Of a stretch of 64,000 nt of DNA, positions 50,093-58,879 are shown piece by piece. The position numbers and the translations under genes are program-made. Every line of letters starts with the position of its first letter. Within the stretch, counting starts at the first letter, position 1. This DNA comes from Streptomyces lincolnensis. GTDB taxonomy: Bacteria > Actinomycetota > Actinomycetes > Streptomycetales > Streptomycetaceae. The stretch spans positions 7,378,001 to 7,442,000 of the forward strand of contig NZ_CP016438.1 of NCBI RefSeq assembly GCF_001685355.1, in the 5' to 3' direction. The notes under the pieces were generated by a model. The model had not been told where the DNA came from. It did not search any database and worked only from the letters and a program-made list of their open reading frames with translations.

Positions 50093-52987
50093 ATGACAGA
50101 GACGGCGAGCGGTCCGGCACGGAGTTCCCGTGCCAAGGGCACCAAGGCGGCCAAGGGACTGCGTATCGAGCGCATCCACACCACCCCCGGAGTGCACCCG
50201 TACGACGAGGTGGCCTGGGAGCGCCGTGACGTCGTCATGACCAACTGGCGCGACGGCTCGGTCAACTTCGAGCAGCGCGGCGTCGAGTTCCCCGACTTCT
50301 GGTCGGTGAACGCGGTCAACATCGTCACCAGCAAGTACTTCCGCGGTGCTGTCGGCACCCCGCAGCGCGAGGTGAGCCTCAAGCAGCTCATCGACCGCAT
50401 CGTGAAGACGTATCGGAAGGCCGGCGAGGACTACAAGTACTTCGCCTCGCCCGCCGACGCCGAGATCTTCGAGCACGAGCTGGCGTACGCCCTCCTGCAC
50501 CAGATCTTCAGCTTCAACAGCCCCGTCTGGTTCAACGTCGGTACGCCCCAGCCGCAGCAGGTCTCCGCCTGCTTCATCCTGGCCGTCGACGATTCCATGG
50601 AGTCGATCCTCGACTGGTACAAGGAAGAGGGCATGATCTTCAAGGGCGGCTCCGGCGCCGGCCTGAACCTCTCCCGCATCCGCTCCTCCAAGGAGCTGCT
50701 CTCCTCGGGCGGCAACGCCTCGGGTCCCGTCTCCTTCATGCGCGGTGCCGACGCCTCCGCGGGAACGATCAAGTCGGGCGGCGCCACGCGCCGCGCGGCC
50801 AAGATGGTCATCCTCGACGTCGACCACCCCGACATCGAGGACTTCATCCAGACCAAGGTCAAGGAAGAGGAGAAGATCCGCGCCCTCCGTGACGCGGGCT
50901 TCGACATGGACCTGGGCGGCGACGACATCACGTCCGTCCAGTACCAGAACGCCAACAACTCGGTCCGTGTGAACGACACGTTCATGAAGGCGGTCGAGGA
51001 CGGCGGCAAGTTCGGGCTGACGTCCCGGATGACCGGCGAGGTCATCGAGGAGGTCGACGCCAAGGAGCTCTTCCGCAAGATGGCGGAGGCCGCGTGGGCC
51101 TGCGCCGACCCGGGCATCCAGTACGACGACACCATCAACCGCTGGCACACGTGCCCGGAGTCCGGCCGTATCAACGGCTCGAACCCGTGCAGCGAGTACA
51201 TGCACCTGGACAACACGTCCTGCAACCTCGCCTCGCTGAACCTGATGAAGTTCCTGAAGGACGACAGCAAGGGCAACCAGTCCTTCGACGTCGAGCGCTT
51301 CGCGAAGGTCGTCGAGCTCGTCATCACCGCGATGGACATCTCCATCTGCTTCGCGGACTTCCCGACCCAGAAGATCGGCGAGAACACGCGCGCGTTCCGC
51401 CAGCTCGGCATCGGCTACGCCAACCTCGGCGCCCTGCTGATGGCGACCGGCCACGCGTACGACTCCGACGGCGGCCGTGCCCTGGCGGGCTCCATCACCT
51501 CCCTGATGACCGGTACCTCGTACCGGCGTTCCGCCGAACTCGCCGCGGTCGTGGGCCCGTACGACGGCTACGCGCGCAACGCCCAGCCGCACCTGCGCGT
51601 CATGAAGCAGCACTCCGACGCCAACGCCGAGGCCGTCCGCATGGACGACCTGGACACGCCGATCTGGGCCGCCGCCACCGAGGCCTGGCAGGACGTGCTG
51701 CGTCTCGGCGAGAAGAACGGTTTCCGTAACTCCCAGGCGTCCGTCATCGCCCCGACCGGCACCATCGGTCTGGCGATGTCCTGCGACACCACCGGCCTTG
51801 AGCCCGACCTCGCCCTGGTCAAGTTCAAGAAGCTGGTCGGCGGCGGTTCGATGCAGATCGTCAACGGCACCGTCCCGCAGGCCCTGCGCCGCCTGGGCTA
51901 CCAGGAGGAGCAGATCGAGGCGATCGTCGCCCACATCGCCGAGAACGGCAATGTGATCGACGCGCCCGGCCTCAAGCACGAGCACTACGAGGTGTTCGAC
52001 TGCGCCATGGGCGAGCGCTCCATCTCCGCGATGGGCCACGTCCGCATGATGGCCGCGATCCAGCCGTGGATCTCCGGCGCGCTCTCCAAGACGGTCAACC
52101 TGCCGGAGACGGCGACCGTCGAGGACGTCGAAGAGGTCTACTTCGAGGCGTGGAAGATGGGCGTCAAGGCGCTCGCCATCTACCGCGACAACTGCAAGGT
52201 CGGTCAGCCGCTCTCCGCGAAGACCAAGGAGAAGGAGAAGACCGAGATCACGGAGAAGGCCGAGGCCACCATCCGTGAGACGGTCGAGAAGGTCGTCGAG
52301 TACCGCCCGGTCCGCAAGCGTCTCCCGAAGGGCCGCCCCGGTATCACCACCTCCTTCACCGTCGGTGGCGCCGAGGGTTACATGACCGCCAACTCCTACC
52401 CGGACGACGGTCTCGGCGAGGTCTTCCTGAAGATGTCCAAGCAGGGCTCGACCCTCGCGGGCATGATGGACGCCTTCTCCATCGCGGTCTCCGTGGGCCT
52501 CCAGTACGGCGTGCCGCTGGAGACGTACGTCTCGAAGTTCACGAACATGCGCTTCGAGCCGGCCGGCATGACGGACGACCCGGACGTGCGGATGGCGCAG
52601 TCGATCGTCGACTACATCTTCCGCCGCCTGGCGCTGGACTTCCTGCCCTTCGAGACGCGCTCCGCTCTTGGCATCCACTCCGCAGAGGAGCGTCAGCGTC
52701 ACCTGGAGACCGGTTCGTACGAGCCGAGCGACGACGAGGTCGACGTAGAGGGCCTGGCCCAGTCGGCCCCCCGCGCCCAGGAGCTGAAGGCCGTGGCCAC
52801 GCCCAAGGCCGAGGTCGAGGCGGCCAAGCCCGCGCCCCAGCAGGCGCACACCAGCGCGGAGCTGGTGGAGATGCAGCTCGGCATCCAGGCCGACGCCCCG
52901 CTCTGCTTCTCCTGCGGCACCAAGATGCAGCGGGCCGGTTCCTGCTACATCTGCGAGGGCTGCGGCTCGACCAGCGGTTGCAGCTGA
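50093..52987 (+). CDS. nrdJ: Vitamin B12-dependent (class II) ribonucleotide reductase NrdJ
   Basis: 964 residues. Reduces ribonucleotides to deoxyribonucleotides using adenosylcobalamin. Catalytic and substrate motifs: FSFNSPVWFNVG, QQVSACFILAVDDSMESILD, GSGAGLNLSRIRSSKE, NPCSEYMHLDNTSCNLASLN and SVIAPTGTIGLAMSCDTTGL. The C-terminal region holds a Zn-ribbon/redox cysteine tail (CFSCGTKMQRAGSCYICEGC, then a final Cys). GGAGG lies 4 nt before the ATG. It follows nrdR after 166 nt without a terminator, so nrdRJ is one operon. Codon use is very G+C-biased, fitting high expression. Confidence 0.97.
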   Translation: MTETASGPARSSRAKGTKAAKGLRIERIHTTPGVHPYDEVAWERRDVVMTNWRDGSVNFEQRGVEFPDFWSVNAVNIVTSKYFRGAVGTPQREVSLKQLIDRIVKTYRKAGEDYKYFASPADAEIFEHELAYALLHQIFSFNSPVWFNVGTPQPQQVSACFILAVDDSMESILDWYKEEGMIFKGGSGAGLNLSRIRSSKELLSSGGNASGPVSFMRGADASAGTIKSGGATRRAAKMVILDVDHPDIEDFIQTKVKEEEKIRALRDAGFDMDLGGDDITSVQYQNANNSVRVNDTFMKAVEDGGKFGLTSRMTGEVIEEVDAKELFRKMAEAAWACADPGIQYDDTINRWHTCPESGRINGSNPCSEYMHLDNTSCNLASLNLMKFLKDDSKGNQSFDVERFAKVVELVITAMDISICFADFPTQKIGENTRAFRQLGIGYANLGALLMATGHAYDSDGGRALAGSITSLMTGTSYRRSAELAAVVGPYDGYARNAQPHLRVMKQHSDANAEAVRMDDLDTPIWAAATEAWQDVLRLGEKNGFRNSQASVIAPTGTIGLAMSCDTTGLEPDLALVKFKKLVGGGSMQIVNGTVPQALRRLGYQEEQIEAIVAHIAENGNVIDAPGLKHEHYEVFDCAMGERSISAMGHVRMMAAIQPWISGALSKTVNLPETATVEDVEEVYFEAWKMGVKALAIYRDNCKVGQPLSAKTKEKEKTEITEKAEATIRETVEKVVEYRPVRKRLPKGRPGITTSFTVGGAEGYMTANSYPDDGLGEVFLKMSKQGSTLAGMMDAFSIAVSVGLQYGVPLETYVSKFTNMRFEPAGMTDDPDVRMAQSIVDYIFRRLALDFLPFETRSALGIHSAEERQRHLETGSYEPSDDEVDVEGLAQSAPRAQELKAVATPKAEVEAAKPAPQQAHTSAELVEMQLGIQADAPLCFSCGTKMQRAGSCYICEGCGSTSGCS

Positions 52988-53031
52988 CACAGGAAGGTGC
53001 TCGTGTCCCCGACTGACAGGTAGGACCTGAG

Positions 53032-53062
53032 GAGGGGCGCCGACGATGTGTCGGCGCCCCTC
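53032..53062 (+). terminator. Terminator after nrdJ
   Basis: Perfect 13-bp stem GAGGGGCGCCGAC / GTCGGCGCCCCTC with loop GATGT, 44 bases after the stop and followed by TTCG. Confidence 0.85.
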
Positions 53063-53143
53063 TTCGTCGTAGAGATGGGCGACGTTGTCGGATGCGGTGG
53101 GCGACGGGTTTCCGAAGCCGTCACCCAGTCCGCGGCCTGTGCC

Positions 53144-53674
53144 TCAGGCCCGGCGCGTCCGGCCCATCGTCACCGTGAAGGTCGCGGGATCGTCCTCGAA
53201 GCCCTGGACCCCGGGGTGGAAGTCCCAGGTGCTGCCGTCGCGTACGAACTCGGCGACCGTCGCCGCCGTGGCCCCGAGCACGCCACCGAAGTCGTCCTCG
53301 GCCAGGTCCGTGTAGCCCTCGCGGATACGGAGCGAGGGGTTGCCCACGCTGACGAACGTGCGCTCGCCGGGGCGCTGCTGGATGACGACGCCGACGACCA
53401 CGCGCGCGTAGCGGGGATCGAGCCGCTCGAGCTCGACGGTCAGGACCTCGTCCCAGCCGAAGCCCTTGCCGTCCTTGCTGTCCCGATTGAGGTAGATGGT
53501 GCCGTCGGGGGAGCGGCTGTCGAAGTGCACCACATAGGCGGGATCACCATACGGATCGCTCGCCAGGTAGGTCGCGGCCACCACGTCCAGATCGGTCGCC
53601 GGCTGCCCCGCCGGACTCGGGTCCCACTTCAGGGCCACTTCGACCTTGCGGATCCCCTTGCTGAGGCCGTTCAC
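53144..53674 (-). CDS. TerD-family protein
   Basis: 176 residues starting VNGLSKGIRKVEVALKWDPS (GTG, GGGAAG 7 nt upstream). TerD folds bind Ca2+ through acidic loops; here the relevant segments are TDLDVVAATYL, DSRSPDGTIYLNRDSKDGKG and the partner strand DEVLTVELERLDPRYARVVV. TerD paralogues are numerous in Streptomyces and linked to tellurite/stress responses and calcium-dependent differentiation; this copy stands alone without other ter genes. It converges with nrdJ. Confidence 0.88.
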   Translation of the reverse strand: MNGLSKGIRKVEVALKWDPSPAGQPATDLDVVAATYLASDPYGDPAYVVHFDSRSPDGTIYLNRDSKDGKGFGWDEVLTVELERLDPRYARVVVGVVIQQRPGERTFVSVGNPSLRIREGYTDLAEDDFGGVLGATAATVAEFVRDGSTWDFHPGVQGFEDDPATFTVTMGRTRRA

Positions 53675-53825
53675 CAGAAGACTTCCCTTTCCCCGGAGTA
53701 GCCGACCCGAACTACCGGGCAGGCGGAGCCGATTGCCCATCCTGCCACGCGCGCGGGGGAGTTCGCGGAAGAGCTCTCCGCGCGAGAGTGACCGACGCCA
53801 CGCTCCGTGGCCTTACCATGGCGCG

Positions 53826-54431
53826 GTGCTGGTCAAGTGGATTCGCTGCACCGTGGTGGACCGCCGCGGTTTCGAGCGGGGGCAGCGAAAATGGGCGGGG
53901 CTTCTGGGCGAGCCGGGATTTCGGGGACAGGGCGGTGGCTGGAGCCGGGGACGGCAGGGTGTGGCGCACATCTTCGCCTTCTGGGAGAGCCGCGCCTTCT
54001 ACGACTCCTTCATGGCGCGTTCCCACGACCGGCTGGCCGCTGCGCAGTCGGGCACCTTCAAGGACATCGAGGTCAAGCTGTTCGACTACCGCTTCGATGT
54101 GAAGACCGGCTTCGAGCCGCGCTTCACGGACGCCGACCTGGTGCGTGTCGCCCACTGCCGCGTCCACGAGGAGCGTGCCGAGCACTTCACGCTGATGCAG
54201 GAGAAGGTCTGGAACCCGGCGATGGCCGGTTCGCCGGGCATGGTCCGCGGCTTCTTCGGCGAGGCGCCGGGCAGCGAGTTCCTGGTGCTGTCGATGTGGC
54301 TCTCGACCGCCGAACACGGAAAGTACCGCACCGAACGTGTGGAGCGCCTCGCCCTGCGTGCCCAGATCGAGGCGGACGTCGCGTCCCTCACGGGCGACAT
54401 CGTGCAGCTCGAACCGAGCTGGATAGTTTGA
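53826..54431 (+). CDS. DUF4937 / YdbC-like monooxygenase-fold protein
   Basis: 201 residues starting VLVKWIRCTVVDRRGFERGQ. It contains features of dimeric alpha/beta-barrel (ABM-like) repeats: the first half with WAGLLGEPGFRGQGGGWSRG and AHIFAFWESRAFYDSFMARS, the second with RVAHCRVHEERAEHFTLMQ and FLVLSMWLSTAEHGKYRTER. The two halves look like a tandem duplication of one ABM-like unit. TACCAT lies exactly 6 nt before GTG 53826, so the mRNA is probably leaderless; the longer in-frame start at 53646 would run through that promoter. Biochemical role unknown. Confidence 0.8.
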   Translation: MLVKWIRCTVVDRRGFERGQRKWAGLLGEPGFRGQGGGWSRGRQGVAHIFAFWESRAFYDSFMARSHDRLAAAQSGTFKDIEVKLFDYRFDVKTGFEPRFTDADLVRVAHCRVHEERAEHFTLMQEKVWNPAMAGSPGMVRGFFGEAPGSEFLVLSMWLSTAEHGKYRTERVERLALRAQIEADVASLTGDIVQLEPSWIV

Positions 54432-54550
54432 CTTCCGGACTCGCTGCGGGGGCGTCTCAAGGTGACTCGTGGTGCGTAAAGTGTGTGACCTACGCCGTAT
54501 GGGGCCCGTACGAGTGCTCGATCAGGCCTCACTCGATCTAGGGTTTTGGC

Positions 54551-55210
54551 ATGGCACGACCACGGCGCATCGTCCTTGTCCGACACGGGGAATCAACGGG
54601 CAATGTTGATGACACCGTCTACGAGCGTGAACCCGACCATGCCCTGGCCCTGACGGACCGGGGTTGGCGGCAGGCGGAGGAGACCGGAAAACGGCTGCGC
54701 GAGGTCTTCGGCCGCGAACGCGTCAGCGTGTACGTCTCCCCGTACCGACGCACGCACGAGACCCTGCGGGCCTTCCATCTGGACCCGGAGCTCATACGAG
54801 TGCGCGAGGAGCCCCGGCTGCGCGAGCAGGACTGGGGAAACTGGCAGGACGGCGACGACGTCCGCCTCCAGAAGGCCTACCGGGACGCCTACGGGCACTT
54901 CTTCTACCGCTTCGCCCAGGGTGAGTCCGGTGCCGATGTCTACGACCGGGTGGGCGGCTTCCTGGAGAGCCTCTTCCGCAGCTTCGAGGCCCCCGATCAC
55001 CCGCCGAACGTGCTGCTGGTCACCCATGGGCTGGCCATGCGGCTGTTCTGCATGCGCTGGTTCCACTGGACCGTCGCGGAGTTCGAGTCGCTCGCGAATC
55101 CGGGGAACGCGGAGATGCGCATGCTCGTTCTGGGGGACGACGACAGGTACGCGCTGGACCGGCCCTTCGAACGCTGGCGGGATCCGAAGCCGTACGGGAA
55201 CACCGGATAG
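54551..55210 (+). CDS. Histidine phosphatase family protein
   Basis: 219 residues. The catalytic RHG motif is IVLVRHGESTGNVDD; further active-site elements are VYVSPYRRTHETLRAF, the acid/base Glu in EPRLREQDWGNWQ and the second histidine in VLLVTHGLAMRLFCMRW. The family includes cofactor-dependent phosphoglycerate mutase relatives and broad phosphatases; the substrate is not evident. TAGGGT is 6 nt before the ATG with no Shine-Dalgarno sequence (leaderless type). The ADP-ribosylglycohydrolase gene starts 12 nt after its stop. Confidence 0.9.
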   Translation: MARPRRIVLVRHGESTGNVDDTVYEREPDHALALTDRGWRQAEETGKRLREVFGRERVSVYVSPYRRTHETLRAFHLDPELIRVREEPRLREQDWGNWQDGDDVRLQKAYRDAYGHFFYRFAQGESGADVYDRVGGFLESLFRSFEAPDHPPNVLLVTHGLAMRLFCMRWFHWTVAEFESLANPGNAEMRMLVLGDDDRYALDRPFERWRDPKPYGNTG

Positions 55211-55222
55211 AGTGGCAGCGCG

Positions 55223-56128
55223 ATGACCAGTGACTTCTCTCCCGGCGGACGTCTGGACCGCGCCGTGGCCAGCCTGCGCGGGCTGGCGGTGGGGGACGCG
55301 CTGGGCTCCCAGTACTTCGTGCCGGTGAACTACCCACTGCTGAAGCGACGCGAGCTGCCGCCCGGCCCCTGGCAGTGGACCGACGACACGGAGATGGCCT
55401 GCTCCGTGGTCGCCGTCCTGGCCGTCCACCACCGCGTCGACCAGGACGCCCTGGCTCGTTCGTTCGCCGATCACCATGACTTCGACCGTGGCTACGGCCC
55501 GGCGGTCAACCGCCTGCTACGCCTGATCCGGGAGGGCGGCGACTGGCGCGAGCTCGCCGCCGCGCTCTTCAACGGACAGGGGTCGTGGGGCAACGGCGCC
55601 GCGATGCGGATCGCACCCCTCGGCGCCTGGTACGCGGACGACCCGGAGCAGGCGACCCACCAGGCGGAGATCTCGGCGTATCCCACGCATCAGCATCGCG
55701 AGGCCGTGGTCGGCGCCATGGCTGTCGCCGCGGCCGCCGCGATCGTCGGCGCGCCCGGCGGCCCACCAAGCGCCGAGGCGCTCCTCGACGGTGTTCTCGC
55801 ACTGATCCCGAAGAGCGCCGTCGGCGCTGGGCTGAGACGGGCCCGGGACATGCTCGACTACGCCGACGCGGCCACCGTCGCCGCCGTGCTGGGGTGCGGA
55901 CGCCGTACGACGGCCCACGACACCGTGCCCTTCGCCCTCTGGTCGGCCGCGCGATCCCTGAGCGATTACGAGCAGGCGTTCTGGACGACCGCACAGGTCG
56001 GGGGCGACGTGGACACGACGTGCGCCATCGTGGGCGGAGTACTCGCCGCGGGGAAGGCGGGGACGCCGCCGGCCGGATGGGTCGAGCGGGTCGAGACCTT
56101 GCCGGAGTGGGTTCCCGCATCTGCCTGA
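55223..56128 (+). CDS. ADP-ribosylglycohydrolase family protein
   Basis: 301 residues. Binuclear Mg2+ site motifs: GLAVGDALGSQYF at the N-terminus, WTDDTEMACSVVAVLAVHH, GNGAAMRIAPLG and the C-terminal GGDVDTTCAIVGGVLAAG. Members remove ADP-ribose from arginine (DraG-type) or nucleic-acid/nucleoside conjugates; substrate class cannot be decided. It lies close behind the histidine phosphatase gene, but TAGAGT 9 nt before its ATG may give it its own promoter. Confidence 0.9.
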   Translation: MTSDFSPGGRLDRAVASLRGLAVGDALGSQYFVPVNYPLLKRRELPPGPWQWTDDTEMACSVVAVLAVHHRVDQDALARSFADHHDFDRGYGPAVNRLLRLIREGGDWRELAAALFNGQGSWGNGAAMRIAPLGAWYADDPEQATHQAEISAYPTHQHREAVVGAMAVAAAAAIVGAPGGPPSAEALLDGVLALIPKSAVGAGLRRARDMLDYADAATVAAVLGCGRRTTAHDTVPFALWSAARSLSDYEQAFWTTAQVGGDVDTTCAIVGGVLAAGKAGTPPAGWVERVETLPEWVPASA

Positions 56129-56442
56129 TGGCGCCGAGCTCGGGGGCGGCTGAGAATCTGCCGCACCCTTGAGAACTCTCCGTGTGTGATGGGAACTCTG
56201 TGTGACCATCCTGGCGTTCTTCTGACATCCGATGGGTGATGCGTCGGACTCACACGGGCGAGTGACACGCGAGAGCGGCTGGAGGTGCGCGCATGCAGGT
56301 CGTGGATCTGCTGATCCTGCTGGCTGTGTCGGCCGTGCTGGTGGATGTGCGTGCTGCGCGGATGGCCGCACCGGCGTCCCCTTCGGCTGTCGCCCGGGCG
56401 CGGTGCGACCATCCGCAGCTGTGCTCTCTGTGCGGGGGCGGA
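56129..56442. other. 314-bp gap before the MFS gene end
   Basis: No terminator was recognised. At 56293 an ATG preceded by GGAGG (7 nt) opens a frame starting MQVVDLLILLAVSAVLVDVR, which then runs antisense through the whole MFS gene. The beginning looks coding (hydrophobic helix), the rest does not. It could be the remnant of a small membrane protein gene. Confidence 0.4.
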
Positions 56443-57990
56443 TCAGCCGAGGCCCGGACCCGCTGTGCCGGAGAGAGCCTCCAGGTCGCTCTTGCGGACC
56501 CTGATCACCAACCAGGCCGTCACCAGGGCGAGTACGGCCATCGCCGCGGCCGCGACGAAGCCCGTCGAGATGCCCTGGGCGAGGACCTCGTGCCCCCATG
56601 GGGCCGGCAACTGCTGCGTCTTGGCGAACTCCGCCTTCTGCTCCGCCGACCCGTCGGCAAGGAGCCGTGGCACCTGTTTCTCCGCCTCGTCCCTGCTGGC
56701 CGTGCCGAACACCGTCGTCAGGATGGACAGGCCGAGCGAACCGCCCACCTGCTGTGTGGCGTTGAGCAGTCCGGACGCCGCACCGGCCTCGTGCGGGGCC
56801 ACTCCGGAGACCGCGGTGAGCGTCAGCGTCACGAAGTTCAGACCCATGCCGAAGCCGAAGATCAGCATCGGACCCAGCACTCCGCCCGCATAGGAGCTGT
56901 CGGAGCTGATCAGGCTCTGCCAGGCGAGACCTATCACCGCGAGCGCCGAGCCCACGAGCATGAAGGGCTTCGGCCCGAGAACGGGCAGGAACCGCTGGGA
57001 CAGACCAGCGCCCAGCGCGATCACCACTGTCACCGGCAGGAACGCGAGACCAGCCTCGATCGGGGTGTACCCCAGCACGTTCTGCACGAAGAGCACGATG
57101 TAGAAGAACATGCCGAACATCGCGGCGGCGAGACTCAGCATGATCACGTACGTGCCGGAGCGGTTGCGGTCGGCGAACATCCTGAGCGGAGTGATCGGTT
57201 CCTTGGCGCGCGACTCGACGAGAGCGAAGGCCACCAGCAGCACCACGGCGGCACCGAAGGAGCCGATGGTCAGGCTGTCGCGCCACCCCTCGTCCGCGGC
57301 GCGGATGAAGCCGTAGACGAGGGAGGCCATGCCCGCGGTCGACGTCAGGGCTCCGGCGATGTCGAAGCGGCCGGAATGCCGTTCGGACTCGTTGATGTAC
57401 AGCGGTGTGAGAACGGCGATCAGGACACCGATCGGCACGTTGACGAAGAGCACCCATCGCCAGTCGAGCCACTCGGTCAGCATGCCGCCCGCGAGCAGTC
57501 CGATGGCGCCGCCGCCCGCGGAGACCGCGGCGAAGACACCGAAGGCCCGGTTCCGTTCGGGCCCCTCGGGGAATGTGGTGGTGATGAGGGCCAGCGACGT
57601 CGGCGACGCGATGGCACCTCCCACGCCCTGGAGCACCCGGGCGGCCAGCAACTGCCAGGGTTCCTGCGCCACTCCGCCGAGCAGCGAGGCGAAGGTGAAC
57701 AGCAGGATGCCGGCCATGAAGACCCGGCGTCGGCCCAGGATGTCGCCGGCCCTGCCGCCGAGGAGAAGCAGCCCGCCGAAGGTGAGTGTGTAGGAGCTGA
57801 CGACCCAGGTGAGGTCGGTGGTACTGAACTTGAGAGCGTCTTGAATGTGCGGGAGCGCGATGTTCACAATCGTCGCGTCGAGTACCACCATGAGTTGGCA
57901 GGCCGCGATGACGGTGAGCGCGATGCCGGGATGTCCCTGCCGGCGGGCCGCACCTGGTTTCCGGTCCGGGATCAACTGAGAGGTTGTCAC
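56443..57990 (-). CDS. MFS drug:H+ antiporter, DHA2 (14-TM) family
   Basis: 515 residues, 14 predicted helices. Family motifs: helix 1 with VIAACQLMVVLDATIVNIAL (motif D1), loop 2-3 motif A GGRAGDILGRRRVFMAG, and motif C-like VSAGGGAIGLLAGGMLTEWL in helix 5. Such pumps export hydrophobic drugs or self-made antibiotics with proton influx. GTG start with GGGGGA 6 nt upstream. The promoter region between it and the divergent TetR gene holds two nearly identical 20-bp palindromes, so it is very probably the target of that repressor. Confidence 0.92.
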   Translation of the reverse strand: MTTSQLIPDRKPGAARRQGHPGIALTVIAACQLMVVLDATIVNIALPHIQDALKFSTTDLTWVVSSYTLTFGGLLLLGGRAGDILGRRRVFMAGILLFTFASLLGGVAQEPWQLLAARVLQGVGGAIASPTSLALITTTFPEGPERNRAFGVFAAVSAGGGAIGLLAGGMLTEWLDWRWVLFVNVPIGVLIAVLTPLYINESERHSGRFDIAGALTSTAGMASLVYGFIRAADEGWRDSLTIGSFGAAVVLLVAFALVESRAKEPITPLRMFADRNRSGTYVIMLSLAAAMFGMFFYIVLFVQNVLGYTPIEAGLAFLPVTVVIALGAGLSQRFLPVLGPKPFMLVGSALAVIGLAWQSLISSDSSYAGGVLGPMLIFGFGMGLNFVTLTLTAVSGVAPHEAGAASGLLNATQQVGGSLGLSILTTVFGTASRDEAEKQVPRLLADGSAEQKAEFAKTQQLPAPWGHEVLAQGISTGFVAAAAMAVLALVTAWLVIRVRKSDLEALSGTAGPGLG

Positions 57991-58013
57991 TATGGGTCCC
58001 CCACAACAGCTTT

Positions 58014-58033
58014 AGTGAACGATCGCGTTCACT
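58014..58033. promoter_or_regulatory. TetR operator 1
   Basis: AGTGAACG-ATCG-CGTTCACT, perfect 8-bp arms, 24 bp upstream of the MFS GTG. The centre is 48 bp from operator 2. Confidence 0.8.
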
Positions 58034-58061
58034 GTCGCGTCAACGGTAGTGAGTCCCCGCT

Positions 58062-58081
58062 AGTGAACGCAAGCGTTCACT
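58062..58081. promoter_or_regulatory. TetR operator 2
   Basis: AGTGAACGC-AA-GCGTTCACT, perfect 9-bp arms and the same outer sequence as operator 1. It is closer to the tetR-type gene, as expected for shared control of both promoters. Confidence 0.8.
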
Positions 58082-58174
58082 TGTGTTGCCGTCGTGTGGC
58101 ACGTCCCCCATTGCTGTCCCACGGCGCCCCCCATCCCCGGAATCCCCGCTTCCCTGTCTGCTGGAGACGCTCAG

Positions 58175-58798
58175 ATGGTTACCTCGCGCTGGACAACCGC
58201 CCCTGCCCGGGCGGCCGCCTCACGCCGGCGTGGCGTCGTACTCGAACGCGCGATCCTTGAGGCCGCGCTGGACCAACTCGGTACGGTCGGTTGGAAGGGC
58301 CTCACGATGGAAGGCGTCGCCGCCGGCGCGCAGACGGGCAAGGCCGCGGTGTACCGGCGCTGGCCGTCCAAGGAGGACCTCGTCGCGGACGCGCTCCAGT
58401 GCGGACTGCCTCGGCTGGAGGAGGCCCCCGATCTGGGCAGCGTGCGCGAGGACCTGCTGGAGCTGTGCCGGAGGGCTCGGGAGGCGATGTTCTCGCGACC
58501 GGGATTCGCCCTTCGGGCGGTCATTCACGAATGCGACCCCGTTCAGGCGGAGCGCTTCCATGGTGTGATCTTCGAGGGGGTCGTGGAACCGGCCATCGGA
58601 CTGATCCGTGAGATCGTCACCCGCGGTATAGAGCGCTCAGAGGTGCGAGCGGACGCGGCGAACAGCTACGTCTTCGACGCCATCCCGGCCATGATGATGT
58701 ACCGCTCCAAGGTGTACGCAAGCGAATGGAGCGATCGGGACATCGAAGAGATGATCGACCGGTTGATGGTTCCGCTGCTGCGGCCGGCCACCGACTGA
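58175..58798 (+). CDS. TetR-family transcriptional repressor of the MFS pump
   Basis: 207 residues. The N-terminal TetR helix-turn-helix (about 15-65) reads LERAILEAALDQLGTVGWKG, MEGVAAGAQTGKAAVYRRWP and SKEDLVADAL. The ligand-binding C-terminal domain contains RPGFALRAVIHECDPVQAER and ends in a dimerisation helix (DRDIEEMIDRLMVPLL). ATG 58175 has GGAG 8 nt upstream; the open frame back to 58094 would begin nearly inside operator 2 and is rejected. Divergent from the MFS gene with two palindromic operators between. Confidence 0.9.
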   Translation: MVTSRWTTAPARAAASRRRGVVLERAILEAALDQLGTVGWKGLTMEGVAAGAQTGKAAVYRRWPSKEDLVADALQCGLPRLEEAPDLGSVREDLLELCRRAREAMFSRPGFALRAVIHECDPVQAERFHGVIFEGVVEPAIGLIREIVTRGIERSEVRADAANSYVFDAIPAMMMYRSKVYASEWSDRDIEEMIDRLMVPLLRPATD

Positions 58799-58879
58799 CC
58801 GAGGCGCGCGGTGCCGGTGGAGCCGTTCGGGAAACCGGGGTGTCGGACGATGATTCGGGCGGCGTAGGCTAAGGGCGCC

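Noticed and set aside
49574..52990. Long minus-strand frame of over 1100 codons opposite nrdR-nrdJ
   Set aside because: Antisense shadow of strongly conserved genes caused by high G+C at third codon positions; the product is low-complexity with no family features.
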